Source of the DNA: Neobacillus sp. SuZ13
GTDB taxonomy: Bacteria > Bacillota > Bacilli > Bacillales > Cytobacillaceae
Reading direction: 5' to 3'
Length of the DNA: 64,000 bases
NCBI RefSeq assembly: GCF_030123365.1
Contig: NZ_CP126107.1
Span: 4,673,501-4,737,500 of the forward strand
In this document: positions 33,468 through 43,085 of the stretch, one piece after another
Layout of the letters: each line of letters opens with the position of its first letter
Numbering within the stretch: the first letter of the stretch is position 1
The notes under the pieces: generated by a model
Seen by the model: the letters and a program-made list of their open reading frames with translations, nothing else
Databases searched by the model: none
What the model was told of the DNA's origin: nothing
Program-made: the position numbers and the translations under genes

Positions 33468-34610
33468 TTATTTCATTACCTTCCTTAATTGGTTTGCAGA
33501 TTCTTTGAAGGCCTCTAAAGCCGTACTTGCTTCTTCTATACTATTTTCAACAGAAAGGCTTATTCTGATGGCACTTTCGGCTAATGTCTCCGGAACACCC
33601 ATTTCTAGAAGCGTCTTACTTGGCGATTTCTTTTTTGAGGAACATGCACTTGTTGTTGAAACAAAGATGCCCTTCTGCTCAAGCGAGTGGATAAATACCT
33701 CCGACTTAATTCCTTTTAATGAAAAATTTATGATATGCGGGGCAGCATTATCATGTGGCGTATGAATTTGAACATCCTCTATTTCAGTTAATCCGTTCCT
33801 GAGCATGCTTTGGATCCTCTTCATTCTTGTTAAACCGGTTTCAGCTTTCGTTAATGTCATTCTAAGTGCTTTTGCCATCGCAACAGCTCCTGCCACATTT
33901 TCAGTACCGCTGCGGAGTTTTCGTTCCTGATTTCCACCAGAAAATAATGGAGCAAGTCTTGTACCTTCACGAATATATAGGGCACCAGTACCCTTTAAAC
34001 CATGAAATTTATGGCCAGAAATGGAGCAAAAATCCACTCTACTTTCCTTAAGTGAAAGGGGAAGTTTCCCAATGCTTTGAACAGCATCAACATGAAATAA
34101 AATCGCAGGATGTTTTAATAATAGTTCGCCAATTTCTTCAATCGGCTGAACCGTTCCTACTTCATTATTCACATGCATAATCGAAATTAAAATGGTATCT
34201 TTCCTAATCGCGCTTTCAAGATCGGCGACACTAATTCTTCCATGCTGGTCAACAGGCAGGTAGGTAACCTCGAACCCCTCCTGTTCAAGCTGTTCCATCG
34301 CAGATCGTACGGATGGATGCTCTATACTTGATGTAATCAAGTGGCGTCCTTTATTTTTATGCAATAACGCAGTCCCTTTAATTGCTAAGTTGTTTCCTTC
34401 TGTGCCACCTGATGTAAAATAAATCTCGGAGGGCTTCACCTTTAGGAGCTTGCTTACTTGTTCCCGTGCTTGTGATAACAACTTTTCTGCTTGCGCCCCC
34501 ATCTTATGTAGTGAGGACGGGTTCCCATAATATTCACTAGACACCGTAACGAAAGAATCTAACACTTCTTTAAACGGTTTTGTCGTTGCACTATTATCTA
34601 AATAAATCAT
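33468..34610 (-). CDS. nifZ: Cysteine desulfurase (IscS/NifS family)
   Basis: A PLP enzyme that takes sulfur from cysteine to form a persulfide, here for ThiI. The 380-residue protein starts MIYLDNSATTKPFKEV, has the PLP lysine in ISGHKFHGLKGTGALYI, FTSGGTEGNNLAIKG, and the active-site loop SACSSKKKSPSKTLLEMG with the sulfur-accepting cysteine. The ATG at 34608-34610 follows GGAGGAG; reading further upstream has no ribosome site. Dedicated pairing with ThiI is known for this B. subtilis locus. Confidence 0.94.
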   Translation of the reverse strand: MIYLDNSATTKPFKEVLDSFVTVSSEYYGNPSSLHKMGAQAEKLLSQAREQVSKLLKVKPSEIYFTSGGTEGNNLAIKGTALLHKNKGRHLITSSIEHPSVRSAMEQLEQEGFEVTYLPVDQHGRISVADLESAIRKDTILISIMHVNNEVGTVQPIEEIGELLLKHPAILFHVDAVQSIGKLPLSLKESRVDFCSISGHKFHGLKGTGALYIREGTRLAPLFSGGNQERKLRSGTENVAGAVAMAKALRMTLTKAETGLTRMKRIQSMLRNGLTEIEDVQIHTPHDNAAPHIINFSLKGIKSEVFIHSLEQKGIFVSTTSACSSKKKSPSKTLLEMGVPETLAESAIRISLSVENSIEEASTALEAFKESANQLRKVMK

Positions 34611-34685
34611 TTTTTCTCCTCCGAACTTCCGAACCATTGAACTTACAAAAATAAATCTTATCATAAAGACATATAAAAGGAAAAA

Positions 34686-34724
34686 CAAAAAACCGATTCA
34701 GCCAAAGTGTGCTGATCGGTTTTG
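34686..34724 (-). terminator. Terminator after ezrA
   Basis: AAAACCGAT pairs with ATCGGTTTT, with inner AGC/GCT pairing, followed by a T run on the minus strand. Confidence 0.83.
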
Positions 34725-34728
34725 TTAT

Positions 34729-36417
34729 TTATTCACTAACAAAAGAGGCTTTTATTTTTTTCAATGCATCGGGATCAATAATATCTAGTGTTGCTGCCGC
34801 TTGCTCTAGAGCCACTTGGTATTCATAGTGCCTAAATGCGATTTCTGCTTCTGTTAAGCCTTTAGCAACTTCTGGGAATTTGCTCTTATATCGATTCCCA
34901 TATTGAATGGCTTTTTCGGCAAGCATCACATTTTCTAATAGCTCAATCGTTGAATTAGTAAGTTTATCCACTGTTAAAACAGCTATTTCTAAATACTGAT
35001 TCAGAGCGGAAATATTAAGCGGTTTTTCTTCAAGTTGATATTTAACATTTTGAATACTCTCATTTGTATCCTCAAACAAATACTTATAATCCTCTGGTAA
35101 GCCTGGGACGTTGCTTTTCGTCACGAGACGAACGGTATCGCCCACCTTTTTAGTAAGTTCTTTTAGCTTTTCTCTGGCTTCAAATTCATCTTTCCTAAGG
35201 GCTTGGAGTTTTAAAGCAAAATCTTGCTGTCCCTCACGGATAATATCCAGCTGTTCTTTAATCTGAGCTAACTCTTCGCTTATGACGCTTTGTGCGATTT
35301 CGTTTAATTTTACTTTTTCTATAAGGATTTCAAAATGTTTATAGACAGTGGAAAGTTCCTTTTCCAGATGTCGCTGTGTTTCAAAATCACTATCGGACAC
35401 CTGATAACTTTCTTGAACATGAAGGAATTCACTTGATAGATGACTATTTTCCTCATGGGCGGATAGGAGAAGATCACTTGCAATTTGTTCATTTTTCAAG
35501 ACAAAATGCTTAGCGTGAACTTCTTTTTCCAATAGATCGAAAAGGATATCGATTCTTTCCTTTACTTCTGTTACTCCTTCCACTGCCTCGTCAATTTTCG
35601 TCGCTTCGATGAGTACTAAATTCTCAGACAGCTTTTCCTCTAAGCGTTTAAGCTCTTCATCCACGTTGATATGTTCTAAGTAATATTCTTGGCTAGACAT
35701 TTCACGGTACCCTTCAAGGATATCGGATAGCTGATTCGGTAGAAGAGATTGGCATTCAATTAATAACTGCGGGATTAGGTCCATATCTTTCTTAATCGTT
35801 CCCAGTAGACTTTGAATAGACAAAACTACTTCACGGGCTTCAAGATAATTACCATGTTCCGTTTTTTCATCAAATTCCTGAAATTTTTGTGATACACCAT
35901 TAAGATGTTCTTCTAAAGACTTTTCTGAGCTTCCAAAACTGTGGCGGTGGGCAAGCAGCCTTTTCTTTGATTCCCGATACTGCTCTTTTAATTCTTCAAT
36001 TTCAACACGGTTCTTTTCCTCGCTGCCAACCAGTTCATGTAACTCTTCTAAAATACTTTTTATCTGATCCTCTGTTTCTTGTAACTTCGCAGCAATGGCA
36101 AGTTGAACACCTTTGGCTTTATTAAAACGATACCGATCTATGTACTCTTCTGCATCAAAAAGCATTTCTTCTAAATTAGGAAGTTGCACCGTAACAACCT
36201 CGTCCCACTGATTTCGCCAGCGTTCGAAAAGCTCTTCAGTTTGACCTGTCATATTAAGCAGCTTAACCTTTGACATTTCATCCAGTACTGGACGATTCAT
36301 TAAATCGATTTTCCATGCTTCCAATCGATCCATTTCCTTAAAGTACTTTTTCTTAATTAGATACCCTACTACAAATAAGGCCAGTATTAGGATAAAAAAT
36401 CCAATGAAAAATTTCAC
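34729..36417 (-). CDS. ezrA: Septation ring formation regulator EzrA
   Basis: EzrA is anchored in the membrane and restrains FtsZ ring formation while helping recruit PBP1. The 562-residue protein has one N-terminal transmembrane helix (residues about 3-22), then a very long run of coiled-coil spectrin-like repeats. MSKVKLLNMTGQTEELFERW and DAEEYIDRYRFNKA match the family. I place the start at the GTG at 36415-36417 (VKFFIGFFILILALF): AGGGGG lies 7 bases before it. An ATG 12 codons earlier has no ribosome site. Confidence 0.93.
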   Translation of the reverse strand: MKFFIGFFILILALFVVGYLIKKKYFKEMDRLEAWKIDLMNRPVLDEMSKVKLLNMTGQTEELFERWRNQWDEVVTVQLPNLEEMLFDAEEYIDRYRFNKAKGVQLAIAAKLQETEDQIKSILEELHELVGSEEKNRVEIEELKEQYRESKKRLLAHRHSFGSSEKSLEEHLNGVSQKFQEFDEKTEHGNYLEAREVVLSIQSLLGTIKKDMDLIPQLLIECQSLLPNQLSDILEGYREMSSQEYYLEHINVDEELKRLEEKLSENLVLIEATKIDEAVEGVTEVKERIDILFDLLEKEVHAKHFVLKNEQIASDLLLSAHEENSHLSSEFLHVQESYQVSDSDFETQRHLEKELSTVYKHFEILIEKVKLNEIAQSVISEELAQIKEQLDIIREGQQDFALKLQALRKDEFEAREKLKELTKKVGDTVRLVTKSNVPGLPEDYKYLFEDTNESIQNVKYQLEEKPLNISALNQYLEIAVLTVDKLTNSTIELLENVMLAEKAIQYGNRYKSKFPEVAKGLTEAEIAFRHYEYQVALEQAAATLDIIDPDALKKIKASFVSE

Positions 36418-36565
36418 AAGTAAGCCCCCTATTTCCAAAAACATTCGTTCCAAATGCAGTTATCGTACATCTATTTTAAATGAATCTTATAATGTTCTGT
36501 TCAATGCTATTATGATACCATGTAAACGACATTTTTTGACTATTAATTTCATTTTTTTTGTAAAA

Positions 36566-36594
36566 TAAAAAAAAATAGCGATTGCCGCTATTTG
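36566..36594 (-). terminator. Terminator after refZ
   Basis: AAATAGCG and CGCTATTT flank a 5-nt loop and lead into nine or more T residues on the minus strand. It overlaps the refZ stop codon. Confidence 0.85.
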
Positions 36595-37220
36595 ACGACT
36601 GCACCCATTTTCATCGGCACATCTGAGCATAAAGTTTTTTCAATCCACGAATTAATATCCTTTAAATATTTCTGCTCAAAAAATGGTTCATTAGGAAATA
36701 CGTACAGCACTTCCCTCATATAGTGAGTATTCATAAATGGCATCATGAGTAATCCTTTTAACTGGATGATTAAATACGGAATCGAATGCGGGCGGAATTC
36801 ATTCCATTCAAAACCTCTTTCAAAGATTAATTGAAAATAGTATTTTTCTTTAAGTAAGTATGTTGACATAATCTCTCGAACTATTTGCGAGTCCATCGAC
36901 ATTTCTCGGTAGACCAAACTAGCCAATTTACTATTTTCACATTGATAGTGTAATAAATCCGCGACAATTCGTTTTAAACATTCCTTTGCTCCCTTTTCGA
37001 TGGATGCATAGGCTTCTTCCATCTTACTAATATATTGTTCAAAAAAATGCGTAAAGCAATATTCTAATAAACCTGGTTTGTTTTCAAAATGGTAGGCAAT
37101 CGTTGCCGTATTTACGTTAGCCAGACGGGCGATATCCCTAATGGACGTTCCTGTGTAACCATTGGACTTAAACAATGTGATAGCAGCCTTTACAATAGCC
37201 TCTTTAGCATTTTTCTTCAT
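36588..37220 (-). CDS. refZ: TetR-family regulator RefZ
   Basis: RefZ (YttP) binds DNA motifs near the origin and helps position the FtsZ ring and capture the right chromosome part in the forespore. The 210-residue protein has a TetR helix-turn-helix at residues about 8-52 (GYTGTSIRDIARLANVNTATIAYHF in parts: TSIRDIARLANV, TIAYHFENKPG) and a helical C-domain. AAAGGGG precedes the ATG. Locus between ezrA and ytsP matches B. subtilis. Confidence 0.88.
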   Translation of the reverse strand: MKKNAKEAIVKAAITLFKSNGYTGTSIRDIARLANVNTATIAYHFENKPGLLEYCFTHFFEQYISKMEEAYASIEKGAKECLKRIVADLLHYQCENSKLASLVYREMSMDSQIVREIMSTYLLKEKYYFQLIFERGFEWNEFRPHSIPYLIIQLKGLLMMPFMNTHYMREVLYVFPNEPFFEQKYLKDINSWIEKTLCSDVPMKMGAVVK

Positions 37221-37377
37221 AAAATGGCCCCTTTCTGGAATACCCGATAATCCCCTTACTTAAAAATTCTTTGTTACACGACAGATTCCTTTATAAAAAT
37301 ATCGACAAAGTCCGCTTATATTCTTGTGAATTTGATAAAATACTTATATTAAATTGTTGAAACAAAGGGGAAATATC

Positions 37378-37860
37378 ATGTTTAACGTCGAAATGTATAC
37401 AGGAAGCCGCGAAGAAAATTATAATCTTGTCATAAAGCAGTTGCATGCTCTCATCCATGATGAGGAAAATCCAATCGCCAACCTCAGCAATGCAAGTGCC
37501 CTGCTGAACCAATTTCTTGATCGAACCAATTGGGTTGGATTTTATTTATTGGATAAAAACCAACAACTTGTTCTGGGACCATTCCAAGGTCTACCAGCAT
37601 GTGTCCGAATTCCGGTTGGCAAGGGAGTTTGCGGAACAGCTGCCTTAAAACAGGAAACGGTTCTAGTCGATGATGTTCATCTGTTTCCGGGTCACATTGC
37701 CTGTGATGCCGCTTCCCAATCAGAAATTGTCGTTCCGATAATAAAAGATGAGGAGCTTTTTGGTGTTCTTGATATTGATTCACCCGAAAAGAACCGGTTT
37801 GATGAGTTAGATCAACAAAAACTAGAAGAGTTTGTGGCTGTTCTTGTTGACCACATATAG
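37378..37860 (+). CDS. ytsP: GAF-domain free methionine-R-sulfoxide reductase YtsP
   Basis: A 160-residue single-GAF protein of the fRMsr family, which reduces free methionine-R-sulfoxide. The conserved pattern NWVGFYLLDKNQLV-like, GPFQGLPACVRIPVGKGVCGTAA and HIACDAASQSEIVVP carries three cysteines (ACVRI, GVCGT, IACDA), as in active members. The ATG at 37378 follows AAAGGGG by 7 bases. Divergent from refZ and convergent with the methionine gamma-lyase gene, giving two methionine-related genes side by side. Confidence 0.92.
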   Translation: MFNVEMYTGSREENYNLVIKQLHALIHDEENPIANLSNASALLNQFLDRTNWVGFYLLDKNQQLVLGPFQGLPACVRIPVGKGVCGTAALKQETVLVDDVHLFPGHIACDAASQSEIVVPIIKDEELFGVLDIDSPEKNRFDELDQQKLEEFVAVLVDHI

Positions 37861-37897
37861 AAAAAAGCACAAAGGAAATTTCCTTTGTGCTCTTTTT
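37861..37897. terminator. Bidirectional terminator between ytsP and the gamma-lyase gene
   Basis: AAAAAAGCACAAAGG and CCTTTGTGC with T runs on both strands; the loop is six bases. Confidence 0.9.
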
Positions 37898-37899
37898 TA

Positions 37900-39084
37900 T
37901 TATATCTTATCCAGCGCCTGCTCGAGGTCTTCTTGAAGATCCTCCCATGCTTCTAGACCAACTGATAGCCTTAGCAAGGTATCATCAAAGCCCATTTTTC
38001 TTCGTTCCTCTTCTGGGACTACGGCATGGGTCATCGTTGCAGGATGTTGGATTAATGTCTCGGCATCACCGAGACTAACAGCAATTTTTATTAATTGCAG
38101 CTGATTCATCAACTGTTGTGCCGTCCCCTTTGTTCCTCTGATCGTAAAAGATATAAGCCCGCCGGGTTGCTTCATTTGTTTTTTAGCGATTGAAAAATCT
38201 TGATGTTCCGGATCGCCAGGAAAGTAAACCATTTCGATTTTCGGATGGTCTTTCAAAAAACGAAACAATTTACTGGCATTTTCACAGTGGCGGTCCATGC
38301 GAAGTGGCAGTGTTTTCATTCCTCTTAATAATAGCCAAGCATCAAAAGGTGAGATAATCCCACCGATGTCTTTTTGGGTCGTCTTTGAGACCTGTCTAAT
38401 AAATTCCTTCTTCCCAATGACAAGCCCTGCAATGACATCTCCATGTCCGCAGATATATTTGGTTGCACTATGAATGACAACATCGCAACCTATTGTTAAA
38501 GGAGTTTGAATATAAGGGGAACAAAATGTGTTATCAACCACAACAGGAATCCCTTTTTCATTCGCTACCCTCGCCACTAATCCTAAATCTACCAGCTTCA
38601 TTGTAGGATTTATCGGCGTTTCAATATAGATACAAGCGGTGTTTGGACGGATTTCTTGTTCTAATAATTCCGCCGAGTTCATTAATGAAAAGTCGTGGTC
38701 GATTCCATATTTCTCTTTTAATAACTCTAACAATCCAAATGTACAACCATACACTCCTTGTGAACAAAGAATATGATCCCCAGTCTTTGTTAAGGCCACT
38801 AATACTGCACTGACGGCCGCCATTCCAGACGAAAACGCTAAACCCGCTTCACCTTGTTCAAGAACTGCAATCCTATCTTCTAATATTTTCACCGTTGGAT
38901 TTCCTAAGCGTGAATAAATAAATCCCTCTTCCTGACTAGCAAATCTTCTTTCCCCTTGTTCGGCGTTGGCAAAAGTGAAGGTGGATGTTTGATATAACGG
39001 GGGAACTAAACTGTCTTGATGTTCATCCGCCTTGTAGCCTGAATGAATAACTTCCGTTTCAAACCGTGATTTCTTCTTCCCCAT
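37900..39084 (-). CDS. megL: Methionine gamma-lyase (PLP, Cys/Met metabolism family)
   Basis: A PLP enzyme of 394 residues. The lysine motif SATKYICGHGDVIAG identifies the Cys/Met metabolism family. GVYGCTFGLL carries the cysteine that marks true methionine gamma-lyases, which split methionine to methanethiol, ammonia and 2-oxobutyrate, rather than cystathionine lyases. AAAGGAGG lies before the ATG. A perfect CcpA cre lies 19 bp upstream of the start, so the gene should be off in glucose. A cystathionine lyase remains the alternative. Confidence 0.83.
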   Translation of the reverse strand: MGKKKSRFETEVIHSGYKADEHQDSLVPPLYQTSTFTFANAEQGERRFASQEEGFIYSRLGNPTVKILEDRIAVLEQGEAGLAFSSGMAAVSAVLVALTKTGDHILCSQGVYGCTFGLLELLKEKYGIDHDFSLMNSAELLEQEIRPNTACIYIETPINPTMKLVDLGLVARVANEKGIPVVVDNTFCSPYIQTPLTIGCDVVIHSATKYICGHGDVIAGLVIGKKEFIRQVSKTTQKDIGGIISPFDAWLLLRGMKTLPLRMDRHCENASKLFRFLKDHPKIEMVYFPGDPEHQDFSIAKKQMKQPGGLISFTIRGTKGTAQQLMNQLQLIKIAVSLGDAETLIQHPATMTHAVVPEEERRKMGFDDTLLRLSVGLEAWEDLQEDLEQALDKI

Positions 39085-39102
39085 ACTGGATTCCTCCTTT
39101 TT

Positions 39103-39116
39103 TGAAAACGTTTACA
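39103..39116 (-). promoter_or_regulatory. Perfect CcpA cre site before the gamma-lyase gene
   Basis: On the minus strand TGTAAACGTTTTCA matches TGWAANCGNTNWCA at all 14 positions. It lies directly upstream of the ribosome site, downstream of any promoter, which is a repressing position. Confidence 0.82.
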
Positions 39117-39151
39117 TTTAATTAGTTTATAATATGTCAGTTAGGTAAATA

Positions 39152-39187
39152 TCGTTAGGGCACTCTTAAATATGAGTGCCCATCCCT
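39152..39187. terminator. Hairpin after dgcP
   Basis: GTTAGGG..GGGCACTC and GAGTGCCCTAAC form a strong stem starting at the dgcP stop codon. There is no clear T run, so it may be a weak terminator or an RNA-stabilising end. Confidence 0.5.
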
Positions 39188-40616
39188 AACTAACTCTTAT
39201 ATTTTGCTTTTGAATGACGACCTTGTTCTTTCCAGTCCCCTTTGCAATATACAGTGCTTCATCTGCCCGTTTAAATAAGTAGTTGTAAGCATCGACCTGT
39301 TCCTTATTCCAATAAGAAACACCACAAGAAACTGTAATATGCGGTTCAGAGGATTCAGCTATTTTTTTCACTAATCTTTCAGCTACAGCAGCTCCTTTGT
39401 CTAAGGGGACTCCCGGAAGATAAAGAGCCAGCTCTTCCCCGCCCCATCTGGCGCCAATATCTTCTCCGCGGATATTGTTTTTTATCAGGTTTGCCACCTG
39501 TACAAGAACCTGATCCCCCACCTGATGTCCATATGTATCATTTATTTCTTTAAAATTATCAATATCAAGCAGGATAAAAGTACCCTCTCCGGACTCTTTC
39601 ATTGACCCCTGGATTCTCTCATCCAAAAATTTACGTGAATAGAGCTTTGTTAGGTGATCGGTAATAATCATATGCTCCAACTCTTCTCTGAGCATTGAAT
39701 TGGTTAGTGCAAGCGATGAATGATGAATAAGTGACTGAAGGAGTTTAAATGTATCAAAAGAAAAGAAATAGGGCTTTTGATGCATTACAATGGAAAAACC
39801 TTTTAATTTTTCGCTATGAATCATTGGAACTGCGAGTATCGAATGAAATCTTGGTGTATTTTTTATGTTTTGGAGGGTGAAATCTCCAATAAATAAAGGA
39901 TTTCTTTCTCGTTCAATTTTTCTCTTTAAATAATCAATATAAATTTGGGCTTGTGGTGTGTAAAAGTAGGGTGTTGAGCCTGGGAGTATTTTTACCTTAA
40001 CATGTTCGTTTGTGAATAAGAAAAATCCAACTTCTTGTGCATCTATGGAAGAGATGATTTGTTCTGACATGTATGTCATCGTATCAGCTAGTCGCAAGTT
40101 GGAATTTAAGCAATGCGAAGTTTCGTTAATTAATTGTAAATTGAAGATTTCCTGCTTTGATTGTTGGTGGAGATAGGCATTTTCCAAAGAACTACCTGCA
40201 GCACTCGCCAGTAAACTTATAAACTCTACCTCAAACTCATGGAATTCAACCGCTGTTGCTGCCACAACCTGCAAAACACCGTAGGTTACTTTTCTCCCTT
40301 TTAGGGGGGCATAAATAATGGCATGGTCACCAGTAGCGGAATACTCAAATTGAATTTCTCCTGATCCATAAGCTTTGATAGCTGCAATATTTTCACTATC
40401 ATATTCAAGTTCAATAATGGGAAGTTCATTGTGACTATATGTATCCTGTGAAAGCAATAGAGAAAAGGAGGAGTCAGGATATAATTCTTTCAAAGTAACA
40501 CATAATTCATCCAAAAGGTTCTCTACATCCAGAGATGAATGAAGTGTTTCTGTAATCTCTATTAATTGTTTGTACCTTTTTATTTGCCACTGTAAATCAC
40601 ACTCGAGAATATCCAT
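39186..40616 (-). CDS. dgcP: Diguanylate cyclase with two GAF domains
   Basis: The protein synthesises c-di-GMP from two GTP. Of 476 residues, two GAF-like sensor domains span about 15-150 and 165-310; the GGDEF domain spans about 315-470 with LLDIDNFKEINDTYGHQVGD and the active-site motif WGGEEL. RGED lies five residues before GGEEL and fits the RxxD inhibitory I-site, so product inhibition is likely. It matches B. subtilis DgcP (YtrP) by locus. There is no transmembrane segment. Confidence 0.92.
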   Translation of the reverse strand: MDILECDLQWQIKRYKQLIEITETLHSSLDVENLLDELCVTLKELYPDSSFSLLLSQDTYSHNELPIIELEYDSENIAAIKAYGSGEIQFEYSATGDHAIIYAPLKGRKVTYGVLQVVAATAVEFHEFEVEFISLLASAAGSSLENAYLHQQSKQEIFNLQLINETSHCLNSNLRLADTMTYMSEQIISSIDAQEVGFFLFTNEHVKVKILPGSTPYFYTPQAQIYIDYLKRKIERERNPLFIGDFTLQNIKNTPRFHSILAVPMIHSEKLKGFSIVMHQKPYFFSFDTFKLLQSLIHHSSLALTNSMLREELEHMIITDHLTKLYSRKFLDERIQGSMKESGEGTFILLDIDNFKEINDTYGHQVGDQVLVQVANLIKNNIRGEDIGARWGGEELALYLPGVPLDKGAAVAERLVKKIAESSEPHITVSCGVSYWNKEQVDAYNYLFKRADEALYIAKGTGKNKVVIQKQNIRVS

Positions 40617-40774
40617 TTAGGTTTCACCCGATCTAATTCCAGATATATACATCGCCCCTTAATTATAGTTAATTTTCAGACACTTTGGCGATATTTATTT
40701 GTATAAATTATTAACATTTATTAAAATAATATTTTCGACAAAATTCTTCTAAACGCACTTCTAAAAAAATATTC

Positions 40775-40804
40775 TTGACTTTGATGGAATAAAAATTATA
40801 TAAT
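40775..40804 (+). promoter_or_regulatory. Sigma-A promoter of rpsD
   Basis: TTGACT (40775-40780) and TATAAT (40799-40804), 18 bp apart, with predicted start near 40811. Confidence 0.8.
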
Positions 40805-40810
40805 ACTTTT

Positions 40811-40997
40811 TGTGTAAAATATTGCAGCCTATTGTGTTCACTTTGAATAGTCTCATTTTATTCCTCATATTTAAATGATGGTGTATCTCGTAACCCTTAG
40901 CTGCAAGGGCGAAGGTGCATGAAAATAAAATGGTTGTCAAAGAGGCTCATAACGGTTTTTATTTTACCAAAATAAAAACACGAAGGAGGAGTCATTC
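40811..40997 (+). promoter_or_regulatory. rpsD leader (probable S4 autoregulatory mRNA)
   Basis: About 187 untranslated bases precede rpsD. In B. subtilis, S4 binds its own leader and represses translation. The leader contains CCCTTAGCTGCAAGGG, a short hairpin (stem CCCTT/AAGGG) at about 40892-40910. The AAAATAAAATGG and TTTTATTTTACC segments further down can also pair. The structure assignment is from position and known biology, not from a fold calculation. Confidence 0.6.
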
Positions 40998-41600
40998 ATG
41001 GCTCGTTATACTGGCTCTAGCTGGAAAATTTCCCGTCGTCTTGGAATCTCTCTAAGCGGCACAGGTAAAGAATTAGAAAAGCGTCCTTACGCTCCTGGAC
41101 AACATGGTCCAAACCAACGCAAAAAGCTTTCTGAATACGGATTACAATTACAAGAGAAGCAAAAGCTTCGTCATATGTATGGCGTAACTGAGCGTCAATT
41201 CCGTAATCTTTTTGATAAAGCTGGCAAATTAGCTGGTATCCACGGTGAAAACTTCATGGTTCTTCTTGAATCACGTCTTGACAACGTTGTATACCGTTTA
41301 GGTTTAGCTCGTACTCGTCGTGGAGCACGTCAATTAGTTAACCACGGCCACATCTTAGTTAATGGTTCACGCGTTGATATTCCATCATTCCGCGTAACTC
41401 CTGGTCAAACAATCAGTGTTCGTGAAAAATCACGCAACCTTGATGTGATCAAAGAAGCGATCGAAGTTAACAACTTTGTTCCTGACTTCTTAACTTTTGA
41501 TGCTGACAAATTAGAAGGTACTTTCACTCGTTTACCTGAGCGTTCTGAATTACCTGCTGAAATTAACGAAGCTCTTATCGTTGAATTCTACTCTCGTTAA
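40998..41600 (+). CDS. rpsD: 30S ribosomal protein S4
   Basis: A primary 16S rRNA-binding protein, also a repressor of its own synthesis. The 200-residue product begins MARYTGSSWKISRRLG, with LVNHGHILVNGSRVDIPSF typical of the S4 RNA-binding fold. AAGGAGGAG lies before the ATG. Codon use is highly biased (many CGT, GGT and GAA codons), as expected for a ribosomal protein. It stands alone, not in the alpha operon, as is usual in Bacillus. Confidence 0.98.
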   Translation: MARYTGSSWKISRRLGISLSGTGKELEKRPYAPGQHGPNQRKKLSEYGLQLQEKQKLRHMYGVTERQFRNLFDKAGKLAGIHGENFMVLLESRLDNVVYRLGLARTRRGARQLVNHGHILVNGSRVDIPSFRVTPGQTISVREKSRNLDVIKEAIEVNNFVPDFLTFDADKLEGTFTRLPERSELPAEINEALIVEFYSR

Positions 41601-41626
41601 TTGATTTGCTTATTAATTAGCAATCA

Positions 41627-41673
41627 CAAAAACCCTAGAAACTGCGTTATATCAACGTTTCTAGGGTTTTTTA
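41627..41673 (+). terminator. Terminator after rpsD
   Basis: AAAACCCTAGAAAC and GTTTCTAGGGTTTT form a 14-bp stem with a 14-nt loop and a T run. Confidence 0.9.
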
Positions 41674-41744
41674 TTTATGTTATTTTTAAGTATTCGTGGA
41701 CATGAAAACCTCTATTTTCAATTTTTTATAAGCTTTTATGATTC

Positions 41745-43067
41745 TTAAATGTTTATAGAATGGTTATCTATTTTTCCTAGATTCCTGCTTGTTTTAGGAA
41801 CAATAGGTTCAACTTTGCCAAGCCAAAAGAGATAGGTTAATGCCCCGATTAAGGTGGCAGTTCCTGACACTATAAGTGCAGGGGTAAATGAGTGGGTAGT
41901 AGAAATTATAAAACCGGTTACAATTGGACCCAAAATGCCACCCATATTTGACACACAGTTTTGAAGTCCTCCAACAACTGAAGTCATATTTACAGGGGCT
42001 ACGTCTCCAGGAAGTGACCAAATAGCACAAGCAGCAGTCGTTAAACCCGCATAGGAAATCGATAGTAAAGCGATAGATAGAACAGCTGAATTAACCAGCC
42101 CCGCAAAAGCTATCGAGGTTGCCAATAACATACCTCCACCTAGGTTCAATTTACGAACAAAGGTTAAGGAATAGCCTCTTGAATAAAGATGGTCGGAAAA
42201 CCAGCCCGCTAAAAGTTCAGCAACTAGACCAAAGAGTGGAGGAATCATGGATACCCAACCCATTTTCATCAATTGGAAGCCTCGTTCTTGTACAAGATAC
42301 GTTGGGAACCAAGTGATAAAGAAATAAATGGCATAGTTTAACATGAAAAACCCTACACACATTGCTAAAATATTACGGTATTTAAGAAGTTGATACCATT
42401 TCATCGGCTGGGTATTTTCAATGCCATCCTTTTTGACCTGTCCATCACGAATATAGGTTAGTTCCTCTTTGTTTACATACATATGCTTTTCCGGATCACG
42501 ATAATAAGCCCACCAAATGGCCACCCAAACCAATCCTAACAGACCAGATACGATAAATGGAACTTGCCAGCCAAAGGCAGTCATTAACCAAACAACAAAG
42601 GGCATCGCTAGCGCCGTACCCACTTTAGAACCGCTGTCAAAAATAGCAGAAACTCTTGTCCGTTCTCGATCAGGGAACCATTTTGCTGTCACACCAGCAT
42701 TGCTTGGATATGCTCCTGCCTCCCCCATTCCTAATAGGGTTCGAAAAATGAGGAGGGATTTCATTCCTTGGCTAACAGCTGTCAATGCGGTGGCAATGGA
42801 CCACCAGGCAACGCTTAAAGCAAGAGAGAATCGTTGTCCAACTTTATCGGCCAGCCAACCAGCAGGAATCTGAAATAACGCATATGTCCAAAAGAAAGCA
42901 GACATGACAATCCCCATTTGTGCCGCATTTAGTCCAAATTCTTTCATTATAGTCGGGGTGGTAGCAGACAGGACTGTACGGTCCAAATAATTAATGGCTA
43001 TAGCTGCCCACATGAAGATGGCAATCTTCCATCGAACTTTCGTTCTTTTTTGATTTATTTCTCTCAT
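41745..43067 (-). CDS. MFS anion:cation symporter, probable sugar-acid transporter
   Basis: A 12-helix transporter of 440 residues in the ACS family that includes glucarate, galactarate, galactonate and hexuronate permeases. INYLDRTVLSATTPTIMKEF, FWTYALFQIPAGWLADKVGQR and LLGMGEAGAYPSNAG are typical of that family. AGGAGG lies 8 bases before the ATG at 43065-43067. It is the last gene after the FAH, lyase and ALDH genes; a 259-bp gap with a hairpin, a cre-like site and a TTGGTTAACCAA palindrome suggests it may also be expressed separately. Confidence 0.88.
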   Translation of the reverse strand: MREINQKRTKVRWKIAIFMWAAIAINYLDRTVLSATTPTIMKEFGLNAAQMGIVMSAFFWTYALFQIPAGWLADKVGQRFSLALSVAWWSIATALTAVSQGMKSLLIFRTLLGMGEAGAYPSNAGVTAKWFPDRERTRVSAIFDSGSKVGTALAMPFVVWLMTAFGWQVPFIVSGLLGLVWVAIWWAYYRDPEKHMYVNKEELTYIRDGQVKKDGIENTQPMKWYQLLKYRNILAMCVGFFMLNYAIYFFITWFPTYLVQERGFQLMKMGWVSMIPPLFGLVAELLAGWFSDHLYSRGYSLTFVRKLNLGGGMLLATSIAFAGLVNSAVLSIALLSISYAGLTTAACAIWSLPGDVAPVNMTSVVGGLQNCVSNMGGILGPIVTGFIISTTHSFTPALIVSGTATLIGALTYLFWLGKVEPIVPKTSRNLGKIDNHSINI

Positions 43068-43085
43068 TTTAAAGCCTCCTATAAT

